Notes: generated by a model not told the origin, from the sequence alone. DNA of 64,000 nucleotides from Sulfitobacter sp. HNIBRBA3233 (GCF_040149665.1 NZ_JBEFLP010000001.1:1674001-1738000), one strand, 5' to 3'. Shown: positions 50,145 to 58,310, counted from the stretch's first letter. Made by a program: numbers and translations.

Positions 50145-50525
50145 ATGACAGCAAGACTTGAACACGCGAATTACACGGTATCGGATCCGGCGGCGACCGC
50201 GGCCTGGATGGAGAAGCTCTTTGGCTGGCACCGCCGCTGGGAAGGCGACGCAACGGCCGGCGGCCACACCGTGCATATCGGGACGAAGGACCAGTATCTG
50301 GCCCTCTACACGCCCGCCGGCGCGCCCTCCCGTGCCGCGGACAGCTACAATCACGTGGCCGGGCTCAATCACATCGCCGTGGTGGTCGATGACCTTGACG
50401 CGATGGAAAAGGCGGTCAGGGCACATGGCTTCGAGACCGGCAATCACGCCGATTACGAGCCCGGCCGCAGGTTCTATTTTCACGATGCGGACGGCATCGA
50501 ATACGAGGTCGTCCAATACGATTGA
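50145..50525 (+). CDS. VOC-family protein (glyoxalase/bleomycin-resistance fold)
   Basis: A 126-residue vicinal-oxygen-chelate protein. It starts TARLEHANYTVSDPAATAAW (His8 could be a metal ligand), continues LNHIAVVVDDLDAME for the second beta-alpha-beta unit, and ends FYFHDADGIEYEVVQY (Glu ligand). The fold is clear; the substrate is unknown. It lies behind the SoxR box, so redox or quinone stress response is a reasonable inference. ATG at 50145 follows AGGAG six bases upstream; an in-frame start at 50124 is less likely. Confidence 0.85.
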   Translation: MTARLEHANYTVSDPAATAAWMEKLFGWHRRWEGDATAGGHTVHIGTKDQYLALYTPAGAPSRAADSYNHVAGLNHIAVVVDDLDAMEKAVRAHGFETGNHADYEPGRRFYFHDADGIEYEVVQYD

Positions 50526-50617
50526 CCGCGCGCTCTTCGGCGGATCATCGCCCGCCGCGGGCCTCTATTCCGCTTGCAATCATCGTGCCGATTGGGTCAG
50601 GTATCGGTAACGCAAAC

Positions 50618-50647
50618 GCGCGCCCCGAGAGTCATTTCGGGGCGCGC
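50618..50647 (+). other. 11-bp perfect hairpin in the greA leader
   Basis: GCGCGCCCCGA (50618-50628) pairs perfectly with TCGGGGCGCGC (50637-50647) around an 8-nt loop. It lies 22 bp before the greA start and is followed by CTTAGTTAG, which is too T-poor for a strong terminator. It could end the VOC transcript or be a greA leader structure. Confidence 0.6.
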
Positions 50648-50669
50648 CTTAGTTAGACGGACAAGGCCC

Positions 50670-51140
50670 ATGGAAAAGATCCCGATGACACGCGACGGTT
50701 TCGCGGCGCTCGAGACCGAGCTGAAACACCTCAAGAGCACGGAACGCCCGGCTATCATCCGCGCCATTGCCGAGGCCCGCGAGCACGGCGACCTGTCCGA
50801 GAATGCCGAATACCATTCCGCCAAGGAAAAGCAGTCTTTCATCGAGGGCCGGATCAAGGAACTCGAAGGCGTCATCTCGCTTGCCGATGTGATCGACCCC
50901 AAGAAGCTGTCCGGCCCGATCAAGTTCGGCGCCACGGTCACGCTGGTGGATGAGGACACCGACGAAGAGAAAACCTATCAGATCGTCGGGGAATACGAGG
51001 CGAACATCGAAAAGGGTCTGCTGAACATCAAGTCGCCCATCGCCCGCGCCCTGATCGGCAAGGAAGAGGGTGACAGCGTCGAGGTCCGCACGCCCGGCGG
51101 CGAAAAAGCCTATGAGGTCGTCAAGATCGTCTACGCCTGA
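50670..51140 (+). CDS. greA: transcription elongation factor GreA
   Basis: A 156-residue factor that rescues backtracked RNA polymerase. The coiled-coil domain has [24 protein letters not shown] sequence, whose tip carries the acidic residues that activate polymerase. The C-terminal globular domain is VVDP... like ([20 protein letters not shown]). It is full length and starts [11 protein letters not shown] at ATG 50670; a longer frame from 50574 crosses the leader hairpin and is not supported. It is followed by an uncharacterised membrane protein gene 15 bp later. Confidence 0.96.
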   Translation: MEKIPMTRDGFAALETELKHLKSTERPAIIRAIAEAREHGDLSENAEYHSAKEKQSFIEGRIKELEGVISLADVIDPKKLSGPIKFGATVTLVDEDTDEEKTYQIVGEYEANIEKGLLNIKSPIARALIGKEEGDSVEVRTPGGEKAYEVVKIVYA

Positions 51141-51155
51141 GCCGGAGCCTGTGCC

Positions 51156-52247
51156 ATGACCGAAACCTCTTCCGCGCCCCGACCAAGGTCCACCGCGGAC
51201 GCGGCGCGTCCGGCTATGGGGCGTCCGGCGGTCGACAAGCCCGCGGGCGCCAAGCCGACGCCGCTGGGCATCTACGACCGGACCCGCGCCGACGGGGTGA
51301 CCGGCATCGAAATCGCGGCCATCGCGCTGTCGGTCTTGTGGCTGCTCGGGGCGGCGGTGTTCTTCCTGGTTCTGGCGCCGGAGCCTGCGCCGGATGACGG
51401 TCAGGGAGGCCTGCGTTTCCTGATGACGATGCTGGCGGTTTTCATGCCCGTCGCGATGATCTGGGTGGCGGCGACCGCCGCCCGCGCGAGCCGCGTCATG
51501 CGCGAGGAAAGCCAGCGGCTTCAGGCCGCGATCGACGCGATCCGCCAAGCCTATATCGCCCAGACGCAAAACGGTTCGCTGAACTCGGAAAGCTCGGTGG
51601 CGCGCAAGCTTGACGAGATCGCGGCCTCGACCCGCAAGGCGGAGACCGCGCTGGCAACCTTTTCCACCCGCCGCGAGGAGCCGCGCCGCGCGGCCCCCGT
51701 GGCCGTGGCACCGCCCACGCCCCCCGAGGGACAGCAATCGCTCGCCCTGGGAACGCAGAGCGACGATCTGCTGCCGCCCATCGAGGGCGACGATCTGATC
51801 CGCGCGTTGAATTTCCCCGAGACCGCGGAGGACGCGGAAGGGTTTGCAGCACTCAGACGGGCGATGAAAGATCGCGGCGCGGCGCAGCTGATCACCGCCG
51901 CGCAGGATGTGCTGACGCTGCTCAGCCACGATGGCATTTACATGGACGATCTCGTGCCCGACCGCGCGCGCCCCGAAATCTGGCGCATGTTCGGACAGGG
52001 CGCGCGCGGTCGCCCCATTGCGGCATTGGGCGGGATCCGCGACCGGTCATCGCTGGCGCTGACGGCGGGGCGGATGAAACAGGATCCGATTTTCCGCGAC
52101 GCCGCGCATCACTTCCTGCGCCGCTTCGACAAGCTGTTCCAAGAGTTCGAGAAGATCGCGACCGATGCCGAAATCTCGGCGCTGGCGAACACGCGCACGG
52201 CGCGGGCGTTCATGTTGCTGGGGCGCGTGGCCGGAACATTCGACTAG
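51156..52247 (+). CDS. uncharacterised membrane protein with two helices
   Basis: A 363-residue protein of no family I recognise. The first 50 residues are Pro/Ala/Arg-rich and probably disordered. Two hydrophobic helices follow (about 51-74, IEIAAIALSVLWLLGAAVFF, and 86-107, FLMTMLAVFMPVAMIWVAAT), then a helical or coiled segment (about 110-170) and a C-terminal domain with FAALRRAMKDRGAAQLITAA and FLRRFDKLFQEFEKIATDAE. It begins 15 bp after greA on the same strand, so the two are likely cotranscribed. No function can be assigned; membrane location is predicted. Confidence 0.7.
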   Translation: MTETSSAPRPRSTADAARPAMGRPAVDKPAGAKPTPLGIYDRTRADGVTGIEIAAIALSVLWLLGAAVFFLVLAPEPAPDDGQGGLRFLMTMLAVFMPVAMIWVAATAARASRVMREESQRLQAAIDAIRQAYIAQTQNGSLNSESSVARKLDEIAASTRKAETALATFSTRREEPRRAAPVAVAPPTPPEGQQSLALGTQSDDLLPPIEGDDLIRALNFPETAEDAEGFAALRRAMKDRGAAQLITAAQDVLTLLSHDGIYMDDLVPDRARPEIWRMFGQGARGRPIAALGGIRDRSSLALTAGRMKQDPIFRDAAHHFLRRFDKLFQEFEKIATDAEISALANTRTARAFMLLGRVAGTFD

Positions 52248-52259
52248 CCCCCGGGCAGG

Positions 52260-54362
52260 TTACAGCCCGAACCCCGAGAACGGCAGATACCGGACCGGAT
52301 CGCCCTCCGCGATGTCGGCGGCGTGGGGCGGCAGTTCGACCAGCCCGTCGGCCCAGGCCAGGCCGCTGATCCGGCCTGATCCCTCCGAGGCGAAAACCTC
52401 GGCCCGGCCGTCTGACAGGCGCGCGCGCAGGTATTCCGTCCGGCCCGCCTTCTTCTTCTTGGTGAAGGCGGCGGGCACGGTGAGCCCTTCGGGCACGGGC
52501 CAGTCCGCACCGGCGAGCACCGCCAGCGCCGGGCGCGCGAAGATCAGGCTACAGACCATTGCCGCAACGGGATTTCCCGGCAGGCCGAAAACCGGTTTGC
52601 CGTTCCAGACGCCCAGCGCCAGCGGGCGGCCCGGTTTCACCGCGATCCGCCAGAGGTTCAGCGCCCCTGCTTCCTCCAGCAGCGCCGACACGTGATCCTC
52701 GTCGCCCGCCGAAGCGCCGCCACTTGTCAGAATCGCATCGACCTCGGGCGCGGCCCGGTCCAGCGTCCGGCGCAGCGCCGGACGGTCGTCCGCCGCAATC
52801 CCCAGATCCACCGGAAGATGGCCAAACCGCCGGAGCAGCCCCATCAGCATCGGCCTGTTCGCATCGTGGATCTGGCCCGGTGCGGCGGTGCGGCCCGCTT
52901 CGACAAGCTCGTCACCGGTCGACAGCACCCCAACGCGCAGGGGCCGGTACACCGGCACCGTGGCAACGCCCGTAGCGCTCAGCAGCGCCAGATCCGCAGG
53001 GGTTATACGCCGCCCAGCGCGGAGCACGGGCGCCCCCGCCGAGACGTCCTCGCCCGCGCGGCGGGTATTCGCACCGGTCTTGATGGGTCCGTGAAAGGCG
53101 ATGCCGGAGGCCTCCGCGCGCACGTCCTCCTGCAGCACCACCGTATCGACGCCATGGGGCAGCGCGGCCCCCGTCAGAACGCGGATCGCGTGCCCCTCCG
53201 GCACGGGCGCAGGCGCGTCCCCGGCTGCCGCGCGGCCCTGCGCCAGCGGCAACCGGTGAAGGCCCTCCCCGCGCCCGCCTGCGAAACCGTAGCCATCCAC
53301 GGCGGTGTTGGGCAGCGGCGGGTTCGGGCGTTGCGCGGCAACATCGGCGGCGGCGATCCGGTCCAGGGTCTCGCCGAGCGGCAACAGCTCCTGCGCGGCC
53401 ACGGGTCGGAGGCGCTGGCGCAGGTTGTCCAGCGCCTCCTGCACCGGTGTCCAATGCACCCCCGGCGGCAGGGCGAAACAGTCGTTGCGCAACGGCGGCG
53501 CCCCGTCCTGTGCCAGATCCGACAGCCTGTCCGCGATGCCGGTGCCGAGGATCCATGCCTCCTGTCGCGCGATATCGGGCACATCCGCCATATGCGCCGC
53601 CAGCGCGTCGGGATCGAGCCGCGAGAGCGCCTGCGCCAGCAAGCGCACCTGCGCGCGATCGCGGATTTCATCGGCAGGCGCGGATTTGACCGCCCTTTCG
53701 ATCAGGCCCGGCCAGATCTCGGCCAGAACCACCGGCGCGTCCTGCGTCTCCTCGAAGGGCCAGACCCGCACACCGTCGAGGCCCCGCAGGCGCGACAGCA
53801 TCGGCAGGCCCATCATCATCTGGCTGCCCACCGTCGGGTTGTAAAAGAGTTGGAAACACGAGGAAGAGGTCATGGACGCCGTATCGCAATGGCGCTTTTC
53901 CGGCACCGTGTCATAGACGACCCCCGCCTTCCTGTAGGGAATACCCGGCCAGCGGTCACGGTGGGATTTGCCCCAGAACGGCCCCGGCCCGTCAAAAAGC
54001 GCGTTCAGTCCCTCGGCCACATCGAAGCGGTTGTTGCTGCCGTCGGGCGCATCGGTGATCCGCGCCGCGAACCAGTCCCAGAGCGCGAAGGGATCGTCCG
54101 ATCCGGTGACCCGTCTGGCAAAGCCCCGCGGATAGGCGAAGGGGAAATCGAAGGTCGCCAGCAGGCGTCGACCGGCGCCGCGTTCGGTCGCGACCAGTTC
54201 GGTGATCCATGCTTCCGCCTCGGCCCGCGTGCGGCAATAGACGGGATCAAGGTTGACGCCCTGCCGTGTCAGCCCGATCCAGATCGCGTCCTTTGACGGG
54301 CGCGCGGGGGCGCGTTTGGCTGCGGACCAATCGACCACCAGAAAGCTGTCGAAACCGCTCAC
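52260..54362 (-). CDS. moeA: DUF429-like/MoeA fusion: molybdopterin molybdenumtransferase
   Basis: A 700-residue protein of two parts. The C-terminal 400 residues are a complete MoeA: PNTAVDGYGF, RVLTGAALPHGVDTVVLQED, a VGVLSTGDELVEAG strand and TSGGASAGDEDHVSALLEEA, then GLPGNPVAA. This part inserts molybdenum into molybdopterin. The first 300 residues have VVDWSAAKRAP (Asp11), ATFDFPFAYPRGFA and a later EKRHCDTASM, resembling DUF429-type RNase-H-fold domains. It overlaps mobB by 4 bp. Normal MoeA is about 400 residues, so this is a fusion; the N-terminal activity is unknown. Confidence 0.85.
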   Translation of the reverse strand: MSGFDSFLVVDWSAAKRAPARPSKDAIWIGLTRQGVNLDPVYCRTRAEAEAWITELVATERGAGRRLLATFDFPFAYPRGFARRVTGSDDPFALWDWFAARITDAPDGSNNRFDVAEGLNALFDGPGPFWGKSHRDRWPGIPYRKAGVVYDTVPEKRHCDTASMTSSSCFQLFYNPTVGSQMMMGLPMLSRLRGLDGVRVWPFEETQDAPVVLAEIWPGLIERAVKSAPADEIRDRAQVRLLAQALSRLDPDALAAHMADVPDIARQEAWILGTGIADRLSDLAQDGAPPLRNDCFALPPGVHWTPVQEALDNLRQRLRPVAAQELLPLGETLDRIAAADVAAQRPNPPLPNTAVDGYGFAGGRGEGLHRLPLAQGRAAAGDAPAPVPEGHAIRVLTGAALPHGVDTVVLQEDVRAEASGIAFHGPIKTGANTRRAGEDVSAGAPVLRAGRRITPADLALLSATGVATVPVYRPLRVGVLSTGDELVEAGRTAAPGQIHDANRPMLMGLLRRFGHLPVDLGIAADDRPALRRTLDRAAPEVDAILTSGGASAGDEDHVSALLEEAGALNLWRIAVKPGRPLALGVWNGKPVFGLPGNPVAAMVCSLIFARPALAVLAGADWPVPEGLTVPAAFTKKKKAGRTEYLRARLSDGRAEVFASEGSGRISGLAWADGLVELPPHAADIAEGDPVRYLPFSGFGL

Positions 54363-54850
54363 AAACCCACCTCTGACAGGATGAAATCGGCGATGGCGCG
54401 GGTATCGTCGAGGTCGAACACCGGACGGTCGAGCGTCAGGGGCGTATCGCTGGCCACGGCGCGCACGGTAGGATCCTCCGGCGCGATCAGCGGATTGCCG
54501 GTCACGGCGCGATGCGCTTCGATCTTGGGGTGGTCGTCGCGCTTGTAGCCCTCGACCAGCACCAGATCGACGGGCGACAACCGTGCAAGCAGATCGTGCA
54601 GGGGGGGTTCGGGCGCGCCGCGCAATTCCTGCATCAGCGCCACGCGGGTGCCCGATGCCAAGAGCACCTCGGACGCCCCCGCCGCGCGGTGGCGAAAGCT
54701 GTCCTTGCCGGGATGGTCCACGTCGAAACTGTGATGGGCGTGTTTGACGGTCGAGACTGTGATGCCGCGCTGGGTGATCTCGGTCACCAGCCGCTCCATC
54801 AGGCCCGTCTTGCCCGCGTTCTTCCAGCCGACGACACCGTAAAGCTTCAC
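54359..54850 (-). CDS. mobB: molybdopterin-guanine dinucleotide biosynthesis adapter MobB
   Basis: A 163-residue GTP-binding protein that assists MobA in making MGD. The P-loop is GWKNAGKTGL (residues 8-17), and the Walker B-like LVLVEGYKRD. The family motif TVKHAHHSFDVDHPGKDS is near residue 40. Length is normal. It overlaps mobA upstream and moeA downstream by 4 bp each (ATGA type), so the three genes are translated together. Confidence 0.93.
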   Translation of the reverse strand: MKLYGVVGWKNAGKTGLMERLVTEITQRGITVSTVKHAHHSFDVDHPGKDSFRHRAAGASEVLLASGTRVALMQELRGAPEPPLHDLLARLSPVDLVLVEGYKRDDHPKIEAHRAVTGNPLIAPEDPTVRAVASDTPLTLDRPVFDLDDTRAIADFILSEVGL

Positions 54851-55449
54851 AGCATCGCCTCCGCCCGAGTGAGGTCTTCTGGGGTGTTCACGTTGAAAAA
54901 CGCCTCCGCGTCGGGGAATGTCGCCAGCCGCCCGCCGTGGCGGTCCGTCCAGAGCACCACCTTGCGCAGGCCGTCCTCCAGCGCGGCGCGCAGATCGTCG
55001 CGCCGGGCAACGGGCCAGAGGCCGAATGTGGGGTGGCGCGCGGTGCCACGGTCGGGATCGGGCGTCGCGGCAAGGGCGAGCGGGTGATCCATTCCCTCGG
55101 CAGCCAGCAAGAGGCGCGGGACCAGATCGCAGGGAAAGAACGGCGTATCCGCCGCTGCGGTCACGATACTGTCGCCCCCCTGCGCGGCAGCCCAGTCGAG
55201 CCCAGCGAGCACGCCCGCCAACGGTCCGGCAAAGCCCGGCACGCTGTCGGCAATCACCGGCAGGCCCAGGCCTTCGAACCGCGCGGCATCGCCGTTGGCA
55301 TTCAACGCGACGGCAGAGACCTGCGGCGCGAGGCGGTCGATCACATGGTCCAGCAGCCGGCGCCCGCCGAGCGGTTTGAGGCCCTTGTCGCCGCCGCCCA
55401 TGCGTGTCGCCTGCCCCCCTGCGAGGATCACGCCCAGTGGTTGTTTCAT
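54847..55449 (-). CDS. mobA: molybdenum cofactor guanylyltransferase MobA
   Basis: A 200-residue nucleotidyltransferase that attaches GMP to molybdopterin, giving MGD. The signature is GVILAGGQATRMGGGDKGL (residues 5-23). The acidic region TAAADTPFFPCDL supplies metal binding. The ending NVNTPEDLTRAEAML is also typical. ATG at 55449 has AAGGA seven bases upstream; a longer frame to 55533 is not supported. It follows fdhD by 22 bp and overlaps mobB by 4 bp. Confidence 0.94.
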   Translation of the reverse strand: MKQPLGVILAGGQATRMGGGDKGLKPLGGRRLLDHVIDRLAPQVSAVALNANGDAARFEGLGLPVIADSVPGFAGPLAGVLAGLDWAAAQGGDSIVTAAADTPFFPCDLVPRLLLAAEGMDHPLALAATPDPDRGTARHPTFGLWPVARRDDLRAALEDGLRKVVLWTDRHGGRLATFPDAEAFFNVNTPEDLTRAEAML

Positions 55450-55471
55450 CGAGGGTTCCTTCCGGTCCGGA

Positions 55472-56404
55472 TCACGCCGCGCCCTTCCGGCCCGCGCGGC
55501 GCGGCTCTTCGGGGACGCTCTGCGGGTCGACATCGCGAATCAGCCGCGCCTCGCCCGACAGGCAGACGAAACGCTGCCCTTTCAGACGGCCGATCAGCGT
55601 CAGACCCAGATCGCGGGCGATCTCCACCCCCCAAGCGGTAAAGCCCGAACGCGACACCAGCGCCGGAATGCCCATCATCGCGGTCTTGATCACCATTTCC
55701 GATGTCAGCCTGCCGGTGGTGTAGAGGATCTTGTCATCGGCGCTGACCCCTTCGGACAGCATCCAGCCCGCCACCTTGTCGACGGCGTTATGGCGACCCA
55801 CGTCTTCCATGTAGACCAGCGGACGATCGCGATGGCACAGGACGGTGCCATGGATCGCGCCGGCCTGAAGGTAGAGGCTCGGCGTGCGGTTGATCTTGGC
55901 CGACAGCGTATAGAGCCACGAGGTCCGCAGCGTGTTGGCGGGCAAGGTGATCCCGTCGAGCCCTTCCATCATGTCGCCGAAGACCGTGCCCACGGCGCAG
56001 CCCGACGTACGCGTCTTGCGCTGCATCTTGGCTTCGTAGTCGGTTGCGCGGGCGGTGCGGACGACGACTGTTTCAAGCTCTTCATCGTAGTCGACGCGCG
56101 TGATCTCGTCATCCTCGCGCAGCATGCGCTGGTTGCGCAGGAAGCCCAGCGCAAGGTAGTCGGGATAATCCCCGATGGTCATGGCGGTCACGATCTCCTG
56201 ACTGTTGAGAAAGATCGTCAGCGGGCGCTCCTCCACCACAGACAGCGACAGCGGTTGCCCGGCGTGATCCGTGCCCTCGACGCTGCGCGTCAGCCGCGCC
56301 GCCGCGGGATCGGGCGCGATGATGTAGTCGGAAAGATCGGGGTCGGTCGCCAATTGCAGTCCCTTCGGCAAAACGTTACGAGTGTGCGCGTAACCTAAGG
56401 CCAT
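55472..56404 (-). CDS. fdhD: formate dehydrogenase accessory sulfurtransferase FdhD
   Basis: A 310-residue protein that sulfurates the Mo-bis-MGD cofactor of formate dehydrogenase. Matching regions are RPLTIFLNSQEIVTAMTIGD, PDYLALGFL, and MEDVGRHNAVDKVAGW. The active-site cysteine is Cys136 in TSGCAVGT; the second Cys three residues later in the E. coli type (C-x2-C) is absent. It is first in the fdhD-mobA-mobB-moeA operon. Its ATG (56402-56404) is only 3 bp from the divergent azlC ATG. No formate dehydrogenase structural gene is in the window. Confidence 0.92.
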   Translation of the reverse strand: MALGYAHTRNVLPKGLQLATDPDLSDYIIAPDPAAARLTRSVEGTDHAGQPLSLSVVEERPLTIFLNSQEIVTAMTIGDYPDYLALGFLRNQRMLREDDEITRVDYDEELETVVVRTARATDYEAKMQRKTRTSGCAVGTVFGDMMEGLDGITLPANTLRTSWLYTLSAKINRTPSLYLQAGAIHGTVLCHRDRPLVYMEDVGRHNAVDKVAGWMLSEGVSADDKILYTTGRLTSEMVIKTAMMGIPALVSRSGFTAWGVEIARDLGLTLIGRLKGQRFVCLSGEARLIRDVDPQSVPEEPRRAGRKGAA

Positions 56405-56407
56405 CGC

Positions 56408-57127
56408 ATGACCTCTTCCAGACGCAAATCCCCTTATGTCTCGGGGATCATCGACAGCAGCCCGTTCATACTGGTAATCATCCCTTTCGCCTCGCTGTTT
56501 GGCGTGCTCGCCACCGAGGCGGGGCTGAGTGTGGTTGAAACCATGGCCTTTTCGGTCGTGGTGATCGCGGGGGCGGCACAGTTTACCGCGCTGCAGCTTC
56601 TGCAGGAGAACGCGCCCACCGCGATCGTTCTGGCCTCGGCGCTGGCGGTGAACCTGCGGATGGCGATGTATTCGGCGTCGCTGACCCCCTACATCGGCGC
56701 TGCCCCTTTGTGGCAGCGCGCGATCTGCGCCTATCTGACGGTCGACCAGACCTATATCGTCAGCGTCGCGGAATACGAGCGCGAGCCGCAGATGACGGTG
56801 CGCGAGCGTGTCGCCTATTTCATGGGGGCGGTCACGCCGGTTGTGCCGCTGTGGTACATCTTCACCTATGTCGGCGCGGTGCTGGGCACGCAGGTGCCCG
56901 ACAGCTGGGCGCTGGATTTCGCGATCCCCATCGCCTTTCTGGCGATGATCGCACCGATGTTCCGCACGCTGGCGCATGTGGTTGCGGCGCTTGTCGCGGT
57001 GGTCGTCGCACTTCTGGCCGCCGGTGTGCCCTATTCGCTCGGGCTGATAATCGCGGGGATTGCGGGCATGATGGCGGGTGCGCAGACCGAACTGTGGCTT
57101 GACCGGCGCGCGGAGACCGCACCATGA
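56408..57127 (+). CDS. azlC: AzlC-family branched-chain amino acid exporter, large subunit
   Basis: A 239-residue membrane protein with about six helices. Family segments are PFILVIIPFASLFGVLATEA, VVVIAGAAQFTALQLLQENA and AVNLRMAMYSASLTPYIGAA. AzlC works with AzlD to export branched-chain amino acids in bacteria. It overlaps azlD by 4 bp. The start (ATG 56408) lies 3 bp from the opposite-strand fdhD start; AAGG lies seven bases upstream, inside the fdhD coding region. Confidence 0.9.
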   Translation: MTSSRRKSPYVSGIIDSSPFILVIIPFASLFGVLATEAGLSVVETMAFSVVVIAGAAQFTALQLLQENAPTAIVLASALAVNLRMAMYSASLTPYIGAAPLWQRAICAYLTVDQTYIVSVAEYEREPQMTVRERVAYFMGAVTPVVPLWYIFTYVGAVLGTQVPDSWALDFAIPIAFLAMIAPMFRTLAHVVAALVAVVVALLAAGVPYSLGLIIAGIAGMMAGAQTELWLDRRAETAP

Positions 57128-57456
57128 CCGATATCGATACAGGCACGCTCTGGACCGTCATCATCGTTCTGGGTCTGGGCAGCTTCGGACTGAGGTTCGT
57201 CTTTACCGGATTGGTCGGTGACAGGGCGATGCCGCCGTGGGTGCTGCGGCATCTGCGCTATACCGCCGTGGCGATCCTGCCGGCGCTTGTGGCACCGCTG
57301 GTGGTCTGGCCTGCCGCGACGGACGGGGCCTTCGATGTGCCACGCGCGGCGGCAGCGGCGGCGGCGCTGGGGATCGGGCTGGTCACGAAGAACACCATAC
57401 TCGCGATCATCACCGGTGCCGGCACGCTTTACGCGTTACTCTACCTGCTGGGGTAG
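57124..57456 (+). CDS. azlD: AzlD-family branched-chain amino acid exporter, small subunit
   Basis: A 110-residue membrane protein with about four helices (LWTVIIVLGLGSFGLRFVF, RYTAVAILPALVAPLVVW, ALGIGLVTKNTILAIITGAG and a short last one). These match AzlD. ATG overlaps the azlC stop by 4 bp (ATGA), so both subunits are made together. Its last 21 bp overlap the convergent lipoprotein gene. Confidence 0.9.
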   Translation: MTDIDTGTLWTVIIVLGLGSFGLRFVFTGLVGDRAMPPWVLRHLRYTAVAILPALVAPLVVWPAATDGAFDVPRAAAAAAALGIGLVTKNTILAIITGAGTLYALLYLLG

Positions 57457-58044
57457 CGCACGCACACCGTCGGTAATATCGCCGCTGTCGTTCTCGTAGT
57501 AGCGGTCGGTGACGACACCGGGCATCGCCTCGAGCTGCTCCATCAGCTTCAGCGGGTAATACCCCTGACGGATCCCCTCGAAGCCGGGGATCTGCTGAAG
57601 AACGCCTGAAGTGGCCGATGCGCACATGGCACTCGGGACCGACCCTCTGGACTGGACCAGTTGCAGTGCCGTCTGGGCCTGCGCCGGGGTGACCGGAATA
57701 CGCTGGGTGACGACGTGAAATGTCTCACGGGCGTGGGCGGATTTGTAAAGCTCCACCCAGCGCGGCGACATGCCGTAGAGAACATCGCCGCGTTCGGGAA
57801 CCTGCGGATGGATGAAAGAGCCCGCCGGATCGAAGAGGACCGCCTGCGATCCCTCGACCAGAAGGGCGGAATGGGCCCCCGCGCCGGAGTTGTTGTTCAC
57901 CATGGTGAACAGCGTCAGGGCGGGCGCGCCCGTTGGCCGGTAGACTGCCGCCTCGATCTCGCTCAGCGGTGATTCCTTGCCCTTCTCGGCGCAGCCCGCC
58001 AAAACGGCCAAGGCCAGACCCAGCGCAATCGCAGGTTTCATCAT
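57436..58044 (-). CDS. uncharacterised lipoprotein
   Basis: A 202-residue protein with a signal peptide and lipobox (ALAVLAGC, Cys18). The mature part has GAHSALLVEGSQAVLFDPAG with a His near residue 58 and SAMCASATSGVLQ with a Cys near residue 142. That His-before-Cys order recalls permuted NlpC/P60-type papain folds, but this is an inference only. No gene name or function is claimed. It overlaps azlD by 21 bp on the opposite strand. The start has ATGATG. Confidence 0.65.
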   Translation of the reverse strand: MMKPAIALGLALAVLAGCAEKGKESPLSEIEAAVYRPTGAPALTLFTMVNNNSGAGAHSALLVEGSQAVLFDPAGSFIHPQVPERGDVLYGMSPRWVELYKSAHARETFHVVTQRIPVTPAQAQTALQLVQSRGSVPSAMCASATSGVLQQIPGFEGIRQGYYPLKLMEQLEAMPGVVTDRYYENDSGDITDGVRALPQQVE

Positions 58045-58073
58045 TGCGGCTATCTGCCCCGTAAAGTCGCGGT

Positions 58074-58208
58074 TCAGCGTGCGAAAATCGCGAGGAAAAT
58101 GAGGAACACGATGATCGCGATCACCGTGCGGGTCACGAAGGTCATGAACCCGTCAAAGGTCTTTTCCTGCGTGTCGGTATTCATGCTGCCGTGCTCATGC
58201 TCTGCCAT
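58074..58208 (-). CDS. aa3-type cytochrome c oxidase subunit IV
   Basis: A 44-residue protein. After a short hydrophilic N-terminus (MAEHEHGSMNTDTQEKTFDG) it has one transmembrane helix (FVTRTVIAIIVFLIFLAIF). It matches the bacterial COX4 (PF07835) family, a small subunit of the aa3 oxidase of alphaproteobacteria. AAGGACATTCCC precedes ATG at 58208. The other oxidase genes are not in the window. It is on the same strand as DUF6173 upstream. Confidence 0.85.
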   Translation of the reverse strand: MAEHEHGSMNTDTQEKTFDGFMTFVTRTVIAIIVFLIFLAIFAR

Positions 58209-58310
58209 GGGAATGTCCTTCTGTCTCGGTCGGCTACGCGTTTTCGGCTGATTACGGCATTTGGCGGCGGCTGTCACGCGACAAACCGGCCTGCGCGACA
58301 AGAAGCCCCG

